Below, piece after piece: positions 7,439 through 15,991 of a stretch of DNA of 64,000 nucleotides; the stretch's first letter is position 1; every line of letters starts with the position of its first letter. Origin of the DNA: Actinoplanes sp. L3-i22 (lineage in GTDB: Bacteria > Actinomycetota > Actinomycetes > Mycobacteriales > Micromonosporaceae); assembly GCF_019704555.1 (NCBI RefSeq), contig NZ_AP024745.1, positions 2,414,001-2,478,000 on the forward strand, in the 5' to 3' direction. The notes beneath the pieces were generated by a model. It did no database searches. It had not been told where the DNA came from and saw nothing but the letters and a program-made list of their open reading frames with translations. A program made the position numbers and the translations under genes.

Positions 7439-9004
7439 TCAATGACCGTGGGTCTCGTCGTCCCGCAGTTCGTCGTCCCGCAGGAGCTTGCGCAGGGCCA
7501 CGTCCTGCTCGCCGGCGAGCTCGGCCAGGCGCGGGTCCACCTCCCCGCGCTGGACCAGGGCCAGGACCTGGAGAACGCCGTCGTGCATCGGCCCGGCGAG
7601 CCGGTCCCGCTCGGCCTCGGCGGCCTCCCGGCGGATCTGCTCGGCCTGCCGGCGTCGCGCCCAGCGCTCGGACAGGTGCCGGGCGAGCCCGAGGCCGCCC
7701 ACCGCGCCGGCGGCGACCAGGAGCAGCAGGCCGGTGGTGGCGAGGTGCTTCGTCGGATCCAGGTAGTCGTCCGCCTCCAGGTAGGTGACGTCCAGCACCT
7801 GTACCAGGCCGGAGGCCATCAGCCCGGCGAGCGGGCCGTACACCGCGGGCAGCGAGCGCCGCGCGGCCACCGCCGGCGTGACCGCGGCGGCCACCGCGGT
7901 CACCGCCGCGACGACCAGGACCAGGATGAGCACGGCGGGCACCGTCCGGTGCCCGGTGCCGATCCGGTCCGGCGCGCCGCCGGTGGCCAGGTCCGCGACG
8001 AACAGCGAGGTGGCCGCGGTCACGCCGAGGACGCCGGTCGCGGCCACCGGCCATCGGGTCGCGGTGGCGGCGAGCCCGAGCGCGACCCCGGCCAGGAGCC
8101 CGGCGCACCGGGCGGCGGCGTCGTGCTCCAGCGCGAAGTACACCAGCGCCAGCGGCACGGCGAGCGCGGCCTGCGCGACCGTCATGGTCAGCGCGCCGCC
8201 GAGCGACCACGGGCCGGCGACCGCCGCGACCGCCGCGGCCAGCACCAGGGTGACCGCGCCGGCCACGGCCGCCATGAGGTGCCGGTGGCCGGCCAGCTCG
8301 CCCGACGCGATGCCGAGCAGGCCGGCCAGGTCGCTGCGGGACACCTGGGACAGCGGGATGATCGCGAACAGGGCCACCCCGGCGAGCACCGCCGTCCGGG
8401 CCCGGGCCCACAGCGGCCGGTCGCTCCGCGGGTCGGCGTTCTCCCGGTCCGCCCACTGCACCCGCCAGGCGAACGCCAGCAGCGCGAACAGCGCCACCGC
8501 GGTCATGCCGAGCCAGAGCAGGACGAGCTGCTGCCGGCCGAGGCTCGAACCCCGGCCGATCAGCGCGGTGTCGAACAGCCGGGCGCCGAGGGCCAGCCCG
8601 GCCATCGCCGTGCCCCACCGGTGCGCCCCGCCCCGCCACAGGCTCTGCGCGCAGGCCAGGACGCCGATCAGGGCGAAGGCGCGGGTGACCGGCCCGGTCA
8701 GGTAGAGCACCAGCCCGAGCTCACGCGGCAGCACGTCCCACCCGATCAGCACCTGCGGCACGCTCAGCAGCGCGGCCACCACCAGCTGGAGCGGCCACCG
8801 CCGCAGGGTCATCAGGGCCAGCACGATCGCGGCCAGCGGCGGCCCGATCACCAGCGGCGCCGCGACGCCCGGCATGCCGTAGTAGTAGTCGTTGCCGGCC
8901 GCCGGGATCATCGCCAGCCCGGACTCCGCGCCGGTCGGCATCGTGGCCAGCAGCAGGCAGCCGCTCAGCCCGGTGACGATCGCCGGCATGCGGTACCGGT
9001 TCAC
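7439..9004 (-). CDS. Histidine-kinase paralogue lacking the ATPase domain
   Basis: The 521-residue protein aligns throughout with the complete kinase encoded just upstream: similar N-terminus (TGLSGCLLLA), about a dozen membrane segments, a basic linker (RRRQAEQIRREAAEAERDR), and a HisKA_3-like H-box with GPMHDGVLQ (His474). It then stops within about 48 residues, so no HATPase_c domain follows. It may still dimerise with, or be phosphorylated by, the full kinase, or act as a decoy or sensor subunit. Translation starts at a GTG that overlaps the upstream kinase stop by 4 nt (GTGA), and the frame is clean to its end, which favours a maintained gene over a decaying one. Confidence 0.82.
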   Translation of the reverse strand: MNRYRMPAIVTGLSGCLLLATMPTGAESGLAMIPAAGNDYYYGMPGVAAPLVIGPPLAAIVLALMTLRRWPLQLVVAALLSVPQVLIGWDVLPRELGLVLYLTGPVTRAFALIGVLACAQSLWRGGAHRWGTAMAGLALGARLFDTALIGRGSSLGRQQLVLLWLGMTAVALFALLAFAWRVQWADRENADPRSDRPLWARARTAVLAGVALFAIIPLSQVSRSDLAGLLGIASGELAGHRHLMAAVAGAVTLVLAAAVAAVAGPWSLGGALTMTVAQAALAVPLALVYFALEHDAAARCAGLLAGVALGLAATATRWPVAATGVLGVTAATSLFVADLATGGAPDRIGTGHRTVPAVLILVLVVAAVTAVAAAVTPAVAARRSLPAVYGPLAGLMASGLVQVLDVTYLEADDYLDPTKHLATTGLLLLVAAGAVGGLGLARHLSERWARRRQAEQIRREAAEAERDRLAGPMHDGVLQVLALVQRGEVDPRLAELAGEQDVALRKLLRDDELRDDETHGH

Positions 9005-10965
9005 CGCGGCACCCAGAACTCGACCTCGGTGCCGTCACCCGGGCGGCTCTCCACGGTCATCGTCCCGTGCAGGTCGGTGATCCGGCCGCGCATCGACTGG
9101 GCCACGCCGAGCCGGCCGTCGCGCTCCGCCTCGTCGAGCCGGCCGGCCGGGATCCCGGCCCCGTCGTCGCGGACCGTCACCCGGACCCCGTCGCCCTCGT
9201 CCTCCAGCAGGATCCAGGTGCGGGCGCCGTCGCCGGCGTGCCGGCGCACGTTGTCCAGCGCCGCGCGCACCGCCGCGACCAGTTCCCCGGCCGTCGCCTC
9301 GGCCAGCGGCACCGCCTCGGCCGGGGCGGCCACCTCGATGCCCGGCGCGGCCAGCTCGGTCAGCGCGGCCCGCAGATCGGCCCGGTCGCCCGGGCGCGCG
9401 TCCGGGACCAGGGTGCCGCCGCCGGCCAGCAGCCGGCGCAGCGCCGCCTCCTGCTCGCCGGCGAGCACGGCCAGGTCCGAGCCGCCGTCCTGGCGCTGGA
9501 CCATGGCCAGCACCTGGAGGACGCCGTCGTGGATCGGGCGGGCCAGCCGGTCCCGCTCGGCCGCGGCCGCCTCCCGGCGGATCTCCTCGGCCCGCCGGCG
9601 TTCGGCCCAGCGCTCGGTCAGGTAGTGCGCGACCCCGAGCCCGCCGACCGCCGCGCCGGCGACCAGGAGCAACAGGGCCGAGGTGCTGAGGTGCGTGGTG
9701 TCGTTCAGCGTGCTCGACGTGGGCAGGCCGTTGCTCTCCAGGTAGGTGGCCTGCAGCGTCTGCGACCCGGCCACCGCCAGCACCCCGGCGAGCGGGCCCA
9801 GCACGGCCGGGACCGCGCCGCGCCCGGCCAGCGGCGCGCAGGCCGCGGCGGTGACCGCGGTGCCGGCCGCCACGACCAGCACCAGGATCACCAGGCCGGG
9901 GACCACGCGGTGCTGCTCGCCGAGGCGCTCCGGGTGACCGGTGGTCGCGGCGTACGCGATGAACAGCGCCGTCGCCGCCGCGACCGTGAGCCCGCCGGCC
10001 GCCGCCACCCGCCACCGGCTGAGCACCGCACCGGCGCCGAGCGCGACCCCGGCGAGCGCACCCACCCAGCGGGCCGTCCCGTCGTACTGGAGCGCGTAGA
10101 ACGCCAGCGACAGCGGCGTGACCACCGCCGCCTGCGCGGTCGCGACGGTCAGCGCGCCGCCCAGCGGCCACAGCCCGGCCAGCGCGGCCAGCCCGGTCGC
10201 CAGCAGCAGGGCGACCGCGCCGATCATCGCGACCTCGGCGTACGGATGCCGCTGCAACGTGGACGGGGCCACCCCCATCAGCGCCGCGACATCCGAGGTG
10301 GACAGGTACGACAGCGGCACGGAGAGCGCCAGGACCAGCGTCCCGGCCAGCGGCACCCGCAGCCGGCGCCACGACCACGGCGAGCCGTCCGCGGGACCGG
10401 CCACGTCCGGCCCGGCCCGCCACAGCCTGGTGAGCGCGGCGGCGGCACCGGCCAGACCGGCCACGACCAGGGCGTACCGCCAGTGCGGGACGCCGGCCCC
10501 GGTGCTGTACCACCCGGCCTGGGCGTCCAGCAGCGCCGAGCCGAACAGCCGCGCGCCGAGGGCCAGCCCGGCCAGCGCCGCGCCCAGCCCGGCCGCCCCG
10601 CGGCGGAGCAGGCTCTGCGCGCCCGCCAGCACCCCGATCAGGGCGAACGCCGGCGGGACGGTCTCCAGCGCGAGCCGGACGAGATAGCCGGTCCGATCCG
10701 GCGCCACCAGGGCCCAGCCGGACAGCAGGCCGCCGGCCACGATCAGGTACGGCCACCGGCGCAGCAGGAACAGCGACAGGCCGATCGCCACGATCGGGGC
10801 GAGCACCAGACCCCACTCGGTGCCGTGGTACTCCCGGCCGTGCCCGGTCACCGCCGCGAACAGCGGCAGCCCGCTGTTCGCGGGGGCGGGCGCGGCGGCG
10901 AGCAGCAGGCAGCCGCTCAGGCCGGCCAGCAGCGCGGGCCACCGGCCGGTCCAGGACGCATTCAT
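9001..10965 (-). CDS. Membrane sensor histidine kinase (HisKA_3 / HATPase_c)
   Basis: This 654-residue protein has many N-terminal membrane segments (about residues 10-420), a charged coiled linker, the dimerisation/phospho-acceptor helix with IHDGVLQ (His479), and a C-terminal GHKL ATPase domain with N-box NVRRHA (Asn572), G1 box DDGAG and a GRLGVAQS segment. It should autophosphorylate and pass phosphate to a NarL-type regulator; the one at 5.3 kb is the only candidate in the window. The ATG at 10965 overlaps the VanY stop by 4 nt (ATGA). An upstream in-frame ATG at 10977 would add only four residues. The membrane part is unusually large and shows no classical extracellular ligand domain, so the signal is probably perceived within or near the membrane. 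Confidence 0.9.
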   Translation of the reverse strand: MNASWTGRWPALLAGLSGCLLLAAAPAPANSGLPLFAAVTGHGREYHGTEWGLVLAPIVAIGLSLFLLRRWPYLIVAGGLLSGWALVAPDRTGYLVRLALETVPPAFALIGVLAGAQSLLRRGAAGLGAALAGLALGARLFGSALLDAQAGWYSTGAGVPHWRYALVVAGLAGAAAALTRLWRAGPDVAGPADGSPWSWRRLRVPLAGTLVLALSVPLSYLSTSDVAALMGVAPSTLQRHPYAEVAMIGAVALLLATGLAALAGLWPLGGALTVATAQAAVVTPLSLAFYALQYDGTARWVGALAGVALGAGAVLSRWRVAAAGGLTVAAATALFIAYAATTGHPERLGEQHRVVPGLVILVLVVAAGTAVTAAACAPLAGRGAVPAVLGPLAGVLAVAGSQTLQATYLESNGLPTSSTLNDTTHLSTSALLLLVAGAAVGGLGVAHYLTERWAERRRAEEIRREAAAAERDRLARPIHDGVLQVLAMVQRQDGGSDLAVLAGEQEAALRRLLAGGGTLVPDARPGDRADLRAALTELAAPGIEVAAPAEAVPLAEATAGELVAAVRAALDNVRRHAGDGARTWILLEDEGDGVRVTVRDDGAGIPAGRLDEAERDGRLGVAQSMRGRITDLHGTMTVESRPGDGTEVEFWVPR

Positions 10966-11615
10966 GACGCTGAGCATGTCAGACCGAATTCGGCCACCCG
11001 ATCGGCCCGCCGGGAGCGGTCCGGGCGGGCCGTCGCGTGGATCGAGCGGTAGATCGTGCCGCGCGGGGCGGCGCCCGGGTGCGGCAGTCGCGGGGGCGGC
11101 CCGTCCGGGTGGTGCTCGAAGTGCCACCACTCGTTGTCGTAGACCCGATAGAGGCTGTGCAGCGCCCCGTGCCGCTCCAGCCACTTCGCGCCCTCACTGG
11201 GCCGGACGTCCAGTGCCGTCCCCGCGACATGCCGGGACTCCTCCGGCGGCAACGCCCACCGCCGGGCCTCGGTGACCGATCCGCACCGCCGTACCTCGGC
11301 GCGGTAGATCTCGCCCTGAGCGGCGGGATCGCGGTAGCCGGAGGTGAGACCGAGCAGCACGCCGTGCTCCCACAGCGCCCGGGTGCGGGCCGCCTCGAAC
11401 GCCGCCCGCGCGCCCGGGGCCAGCCCGTCCAGGCACTGCGCCGGGAAACGGGCGGTCAGCGCCCACCGGCAGGCGGTCTGCCGGACGCGGCCGGGGGCGA
11501 CCGCGGCGGCCATCGGGGCCAGCGCGAACGCCAGCATCCGGGTGGCCGCGGCGTAGACCGGATCGCGGCGGCGGGGCGGCTCGGCGGCGTCCCGTTCGGT
11601 GTCGTGCAGGTGCAT
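10962..11615 (-). CDS. VanY-type D-alanyl-D-alanine carboxypeptidase
   Basis: The C-terminal half carries the zinc motifs of M15B/VanY peptidases: SRHVAGTALDV (the SxHxxGxAxD block) and EWWHFE (the ExxWH block), preceded by SGYRDP. Such enzymes remove the terminal D-Ala from peptidoglycan stem peptides. The first 60 residues are Arg/Ala-rich with a moderately hydrophobic segment (LAFALAPMAAAVA) that may anchor it. The frame extends to 11726, but I prefer the ATG at 11615 (217 residues) because the longer version would translate through palindromic DNA that looks like an operator. It heads the operon with the two kinase-like genes, so cell-wall modification may be the output or feedback of the signalling pair. 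Confidence 0.85.
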   Translation of the reverse strand: MHLHDTERDAAEPPRRRDPVYAAATRMLAFALAPMAAAVAPGRVRQTACRWALTARFPAQCLDGLAPGARAAFEAARTRALWEHGVLLGLTSGYRDPAAQGEIYRAEVRRCGSVTEARRWALPPEESRHVAGTALDVRPSEGAKWLERHGALHSLYRVYDNEWWHFEHHPDGPPPRLPHPGAAPRGTIYRSIHATARPDRSRRADRVAEFGLTCSAS

Positions 11616-11649
11616 GTACTCAAGATCCCGGGTCGCGGGCCCGGACTCA

Positions 11650-11665
11650 TGAGTACGAGTACTCA
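11650..11665. promoter_or_regulatory. Palindromic operator candidate between vanY-like and type VII genes
   Basis: TGAGTAC-GA-GTACTCA is a perfect inverted repeat in the 122-bp divergent intergenic region. An overlapping palindrome ACTCATGAGT lies at 11645-11654, and a further half-site GTACTCA occurs at 11616-11622, directly against the vanY-like start codon. The cluster is well placed to control both directions. Confidence 0.6.
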
Positions 11666-11737
11666 GATCGTTCTGAACGGGTCCGCGCGGCGCGGCGTAC
11701 AAGCCGGTGTCGGGAGTGGACGACACGGGGGGATGCC

Positions 11738-12049
11738 ATGAGCGATCTACACATGGAGCCGGATGTGGTCGAGCGGTGCGGTGACCGGCTGACCGACAGT
11801 GGTGCCGCGGTGTCGGCGCAGGCCCGGTCGTTCTCCGGGACGCGGGCGCTCACCGCCGCGCATCCGGGCCTCGCAGCCGCGCTCACCCTGGACTTCTGCC
11901 GCCGCAACTGGTCGGATCGCATCGACAGCCATGGAGCCGAGACCACGCTTTTAGGAGACAACTTCCATTTCGCCGTACGGGATTATCTCGTCGCCGACGC
12001 CCGGCACGCCGCCCTGTTGCGGGGCCACAGCCGGGTCCCCGGTGAGTGA
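11738..12049 (+). CDS. Small WXG100-like helical protein (type VII secretion partner candidate)
   Basis: The 103-residue product is predicted to be mostly helical, without a signal peptide, and ends with the pattern GDN(x)nAVRDYLVADARHAA, which resembles the C-terminal helix of actinobacterial WXG100-like proteins. No canonical WxG turn is visible, though a Trp occurs in RRNWSDR. A GGGGGG stretch supports the ATG at 11738. Its stop codon overlaps or abuts the start of the amidase gene, as is common for secretion partners encoded upstream of their effector. Secretion through a type VII apparatus is inference from family resemblance; no secretion ATPase is in the window. Confidence 0.7.
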   Translation: MSDLHMEPDVVERCGDRLTDSGAAVSAQARSFSGTRALTAAHPGLAAALTLDFCRRNWSDRIDSHGAETTLLGDNFHFAVRDYLVADARHAALLRGHSRVPGE

Positions 12050-13340
12050 CATGGTGAGCCTGGCGCAACTGCGTGACCTGGACGTCGCGGCCTGGGACAC
12101 CGGCGCGAACGAGTGGGCGGCGCGGTACACGAACCTGCTGGCCCAGGTCCGTGACCTGCACGACAACCTGGATCCGCAGCTGGCCGCGGGCGCGTGGACC
12201 GGGGCCTCCGGCGACGCGGCGCTGGCCCACGTGCGGGCCGTGACGACCGGGCTGGAGATCGACGCGCTGGAGTGCCAGGCGGTGTCGCTGGTGCTGTCCG
12301 GGCTCACCCACGCGTTCCGGATCAGCCAGAACAGCCTGCGGAGCGCGCTCGGGGCGGCCCACGCCGACGGCTTCCCGGTCACCGAGGACGGCCAGGTCGG
12401 CCTCCCGGACACCGAGCTGGCCCGCCACGACCCGGACTACGCCGAGTCCTACCGCGATCGGCGGATGCTTCTGCAGGAGCTGGTCCGGCAGGCGGTGGAC
12501 GCGGCGACGACGGCCGATCAGAAGGCCTACGAGATGCTCGACCACCTGAGCCAGCAGACGTTCCAGACCGACGTGGCGGTGGCCCTGAACGAGGATGTCG
12601 GCATGGCGTCGAAGCTGGAGATCGACCTGATCGCCGCGACGGTGCCGAGCGGCAGCCCGGCGGCGGTCGGCGCGTGGTGGTCCGGCCTGTCACCGGAGGA
12701 TCAGCAGACCTTGCGGATGGCTGCCCCCTGGGCGTTGGAGAACCTGCCGGGAATCCCCGCTGAGGTGCAATCCGTCCTGCGCGGAACCGACGGCTACGAC
12801 CGCACCGGGGTCGCCAAATGGGCCATCGACCATTGGAATGACGAGAGTGCGGACGTTTTCCGCAACAACTGCACGAACTTCGTCTCCAACGCTCTGGAGG
12901 GTGGCGGTATGCAGGAGCATCTCGACCCTTGGCTCGGCACTCTCTCCGACAACTCCTGGGGCAAGGGCGTGCAGTTCGGCAAGGACGTGACGATCGACGG
13001 CAAGCCGCTCGATCGTCTCGATTACTCGCACTCGTCGAGTTGGGCGCAGGCCCAAGACTCCTACGACTTCTGGCAGGAGCACGGCACCGAGGTGAGCCTG
13101 ACCGAGGCCCAGCCGGGGGACATCGTCTACTGGGAGCAGACCGAGGCGGGCGACGGCGCGGCGGCCGGCGAGGTGCACCATGCCGCGGTCGTCACCGGAG
13201 TGGTCGACGGCGACATCCGATACACCCAGCACACTTTCAACCAGGTGAACGCGTCGCTCGATGCCCGTGCCCCGATCGGTGAACTCTCCGGGTCGCCCGA
13301 TCAGCAGATCCATGTCGTTCGCCCGCAACCGGATTGGTGA
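12042..13340 (+). CDS. WXG-type protein with C-terminal amidase (Amidase_6-like) domain
   Basis: Residues 1-200 are helical with a W-T-G turn near residue 52, resembling a WXG100/LXG-type N-terminal secretion domain. A segment WWSGLSPEDQQTL ... LENLPGIP (about 212-240) is a module I associate with large exported actinobacterial proteins. The C-terminal 160 residues form a Cys/His hydrolase like the putative amidase family PF12671: Cys277 in NNCTNFVSN, PGDIVYW, and His379/His380 in EVHHAAVVTG. A role as peptidoglycan amidase or secreted toxin is likely. The GTG at 12042 overlaps the upstream stop; an ATG at 12051 gives a protein three residues shorter and is equally possible. The small membrane protein following after 3 nt may provide immunity. 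Confidence 0.8.
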   Translation: MSDMVSLAQLRDLDVAAWDTGANEWAARYTNLLAQVRDLHDNLDPQLAAGAWTGASGDAALAHVRAVTTGLEIDALECQAVSLVLSGLTHAFRISQNSLRSALGAAHADGFPVTEDGQVGLPDTELARHDPDYAESYRDRRMLLQELVRQAVDAATTADQKAYEMLDHLSQQTFQTDVAVALNEDVGMASKLEIDLIAATVPSGSPAAVGAWWSGLSPEDQQTLRMAAPWALENLPGIPAEVQSVLRGTDGYDRTGVAKWAIDHWNDESADVFRNNCTNFVSNALEGGGMQEHLDPWLGTLSDNSWGKGVQFGKDVTIDGKPLDRLDYSHSSSWAQAQDSYDFWQEHGTEVSLTEAQPGDIVYWEQTEAGDGAAAGEVHHAAVVTGVVDGDIRYTQHTFNQVNASLDARAPIGELSGSPDQQIHVVRPQPDW

Positions 13341-13343
13341 CCA

Positions 13344-13745
13344 ATGACGACCACGGCGCAGCGCAGTCGACTCGGCGGATGGATGCTCGCGGCCTCGGTG
13401 GCGAGCCTGCTCGCCGGGCTGATCCTGATCAGGTCGGTGACGGCCCTCAACGCCCTGTTCGACCGGGATTGGCAGGCGGCACTGAACCGTCTCTGCCAAT
13501 CCCCACCCCCGCGGTTCCCGGAGGTCTCCGCGGCCGCGGTGCCGCTGGGCATCACCGCGACCGCGCTTTTCCTGGTGGGGGCGGTGCTCGCCGGCCTCGC
13601 CGGGCGGTGGCTGCCGCCGTCACGATGGCGTGGCTGGGTCGTCGCCCTGCTCGTCATCGCCGGGCTGATCGGAGCCATCTACAGCGGGCTGGCCGGCATC
13701 TCGGGCCCACTTTCCGACGGGGGAAACCAGGCGTCCTGCCTCTGA
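13344..13745 (+). CDS. Small membrane protein, possible immunity partner
   Basis: This 133-residue protein has three clear hydrophobic segments (about residues 12-32, 70-95 and 97-118) and a loop containing a Cys and several Pro between the first two. I do not recognise a family. It starts 3 nt after the stop of the amidase gene, so the two are very likely co-translated. Its position directly after a candidate secreted wall hydrolase suggests an immunity, membrane-partner or anchoring role; that is inference from context alone. Confidence 0.7.
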   Translation: MTTTAQRSRLGGWMLAASVASLLAGLILIRSVTALNALFDRDWQAALNRLCQSPPPRFPEVSAAAVPLGITATALFLVGAVLAGLAGRWLPPSRWRGWVVALLVIAGLIGAIYSGLAGISGPLSDGGNQASCL

Positions 13746-13791
13746 TGACGGATACTCGTGGGTAACAATCCGGAAAGGTCGGTGTGACGTC

Positions 13792-15951
13792 ATGGTGGAC
13801 GTGAATCGCACGGCGTACCGCACGTGCCCGCTCTGCGAAGCCGCCTGCGGCCTGGCGCTCACCGTCGCCGGCGACGTGATCACCGCCGTCCGGGGCGACC
13901 GTGACCACGTCTTCAGTCACGGGTTCGTCTGCCCGAAGGGCGCCACCTTCGCCAGCCTCTCCAGCGATCCCGACCGGCTCCGCCGGCCGATGATCCGCCG
14001 AGGTGGGCGGCATGTCGAGGCCGCCTGGGACGAGGCGTTCGCGGTGGTCGAGGCCGGCCTCCGGCCGATTCTCGCGACGTACGGGCCGCAGTCCGTCGCC
14101 GCCTACCTCGGCAACCCGAACGTGCACACGATGGCCGGCGGCCTCTACGTCACGCCGCTGCTCAAGGCCCTCGGCACCCGGAACGTCTTCTCCGCCAGCA
14201 CGGTCGACCAGATGCCCAAGCACGTCTCGTGCGGCTACCTCTACGGCAGCCCGCTGGCGATCCCGGTGCCGGACCTGGACCGCACCGACTTCCTGCTGAT
14301 GCTCGGCGCCAACCCGTGGGAGTCGAACGGCAGCCTGGCCACCGCCGCCGACTTCCCGGGGCGGCTCAAGGCGATCCAGGCCCGGGGCGGCCGGTTCGTG
14401 GTGGTCGACCCGCGACGCACCCGGACCGCCGAGCACGCCGACGAGCACCTGTTCATCCGCCCGGGGACGGACGCGTTCCTGCTGTTCGGGATCGTGCACA
14501 CGCTGTTCGCGGAGGGTTTGGCCGACCTCGGGCGGCTCACGCCGTACGTCCAAGGGCTTGAAGATCTTGAAGGTCTTGCCGTTGATTTCGCTCCGGAGGT
14601 GGTGAGCGCGGTCTGTGACGTGCCGGCCGACCGGATCCGCGGGCTGGCGCGGGAGCTCGCGGCGGCGCCGACCGCGGCGGTCTACGGGCGGATCGGCACC
14701 TGCACGGTCGAGTTCGGCACGCTGACCAGCTGGCTCGTCGACGTGCTGAACGTGCTGACCGGGAACCTGGACCGGCCCGGTGGGGTGATGTTCCCGATGG
14801 CCGCGCACCTGCGGCCGAACGCGCGGCCGGGCGGGCGCGGGTTCACCACCGGCCGCTGGCACAGCCGGGTCCGCGGGCTGCCCGAGGTGAAGGGCGAGCT
14901 GCCGGTCGCGACGCTGGCCGACGAGATCGAGACGCCGGGGGAGGGCCAGGTCCGGGCGCTGCTGACGGTGGCCGGGAACCCGGTGCTGTCCGCGCCGAAC
15001 AGCGGCCGGCTGGACCGCGCGCTGGCCGGGCTGGACTTCATGGTCAGCGTCGATCCGTATCTGAACGAGACCACCCGGCACGCGGACGTGATCCTGCCGC
15101 CGCTGGACGCGACCCAGAAGGGGCACTACGACTTCTCGTTCCTGGCGCTGGCGGTGCGCAACTTCGCGGCGTACTCGCCGCCGGTGTTCCCGGCCGATCC
15201 CGGCGGGATGGACGAGTGCGACGTCCTGGCCCGGTTGATCATGATCGTCTCCGGTCAGGGCGCCGGCGCCGACCCGGCGGTCCTGCACGACCGGATGCTG
15301 GCCCAGGCGTTGGCGAAGTCCGGTCTGGACGAGGCCGCCGGGGACGGCCCGGCCGAGCGGCTGCTCGACGTGGCGCTGCGCTCCGGCGCGTACGGTCTCT
15401 CGCTGAACGACCTGCTGGCGGCCCCGCACGGGGTCGATCTGGGCCCGTTGCGGCCGCGGGTCCCGGAGGTGCTGCGTACGCCGAGCGGCCTGATCGAGCT
15501 GTGCGCGCCGCCGCTGGTCGCGGAGGTGGAGCGGCTGCGCGCGGCGCTGGACCGGCCGCGTCCCGGCCTGGTCCTGATCGGTCGCCGACACCTGCGGTCG
15601 AACAACAGCTGGATGCACAACGTGCCGGCGCTGGTGAAGGGCCGCTCGCGGTGCACCCTGCAGATCCACCCGGTCGACGCGGACCGGCTGACCCTCGCCG
15701 ACGGTGGCCCGGCCGCGGTCAGCTCGCGGGCCGGGACGCTGTCCGCGCAGGTCGAGGTCACCGACCGGGTGATGCCGGGGGTGGTCAGCCTGCCGCACGG
15801 CTGGGGTCACGACCTGCCCGGCGTGCGCCTCGGGGTGGCCGCCGAGCATCCCGGGGTGAACTCCAACATCCTCACCGACGACCTGGTCATCGATCCGCTC
15901 TCCGGCAACGCGGTCCTGAACGGCATCCCGGTGGAGGTCAAACCCGGCTGA
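13792..15951 (+). CDS. Molybdopterin-dependent oxidoreductase
   Basis: The 719-residue protein begins with a [4Fe-4S] motif CPLCEAAC followed by CPKG about 50 residues later, as in the formate dehydrogenase/nitrate reductase (DMSO reductase) superfamily. Downstream come the molybdopterin-binding alpha/beta domains (GANPWESNGSL, VVDPRRTRTAEHAD) and a C-terminal molydopterin dinucleotide-binding beta barrel (about residues 590-715, with LPHGWGHD). It carries bis-MGD-type molybdenum and should be a cytoplasmic oxidoreductase; there is no twin-arginine signal. The substrate cannot be told from sequence. GGAAAGG about 14 nt upstream and the ATG at 13792 fit. It stands alone, with no electron-transfer subunit or cofactor-assembly gene next to it. 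Confidence 0.9.
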   Translation: MVDVNRTAYRTCPLCEAACGLALTVAGDVITAVRGDRDHVFSHGFVCPKGATFASLSSDPDRLRRPMIRRGGRHVEAAWDEAFAVVEAGLRPILATYGPQSVAAYLGNPNVHTMAGGLYVTPLLKALGTRNVFSASTVDQMPKHVSCGYLYGSPLAIPVPDLDRTDFLLMLGANPWESNGSLATAADFPGRLKAIQARGGRFVVVDPRRTRTAEHADEHLFIRPGTDAFLLFGIVHTLFAEGLADLGRLTPYVQGLEDLEGLAVDFAPEVVSAVCDVPADRIRGLARELAAAPTAAVYGRIGTCTVEFGTLTSWLVDVLNVLTGNLDRPGGVMFPMAAHLRPNARPGGRGFTTGRWHSRVRGLPEVKGELPVATLADEIETPGEGQVRALLTVAGNPVLSAPNSGRLDRALAGLDFMVSVDPYLNETTRHADVILPPLDATQKGHYDFSFLALAVRNFAAYSPPVFPADPGGMDECDVLARLIMIVSGQGAGADPAVLHDRMLAQALAKSGLDEAAGDGPAERLLDVALRSGAYGLSLNDLLAAPHGVDLGPLRPRVPEVLRTPSGLIELCAPPLVAEVERLRAALDRPRPGLVLIGRRHLRSNNSWMHNVPALVKGRSRCTLQIHPVDADRLTLADGGPAAVSSRAGTLSAQVEVTDRVMPGVVSLPHGWGHDLPGVRLGVAAEHPGVNSNILTDDLVIDPLSGNAVLNGIPVEVKPG

Positions 15952-15959
15952 TCGGCTTG

Positions 15960-15979
15960 CTATGCAACTCGTTGCATAG
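15960..15979. promoter_or_regulatory. Perfect palindrome upstream of padR-type gene (probable autoregulatory operator)
   Basis: CTATGCAAC-TC-GTTGCATAG has 9-bp perfect arms and a 2-bp centre. It ends 12 bp before the ATG of the PadR-family regulator. PadR proteins are known to bind short AT-richer palindromes containing ATGCA-type half-sites at their own promoters, so this is a strong candidate operator for the regulator and the acyl-CoA dehydrogenase behind it. Confidence 0.75.
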
Positions 15980-15991
15980 GATGATGCGGAG

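Noticed and set aside
7419..8639. Upstream extension of the Cys-pair membrane protein to 922 codons
   Set aside because: This part overlaps the truncated kinase in another frame and is Arg/Gly-rich without membrane segments.
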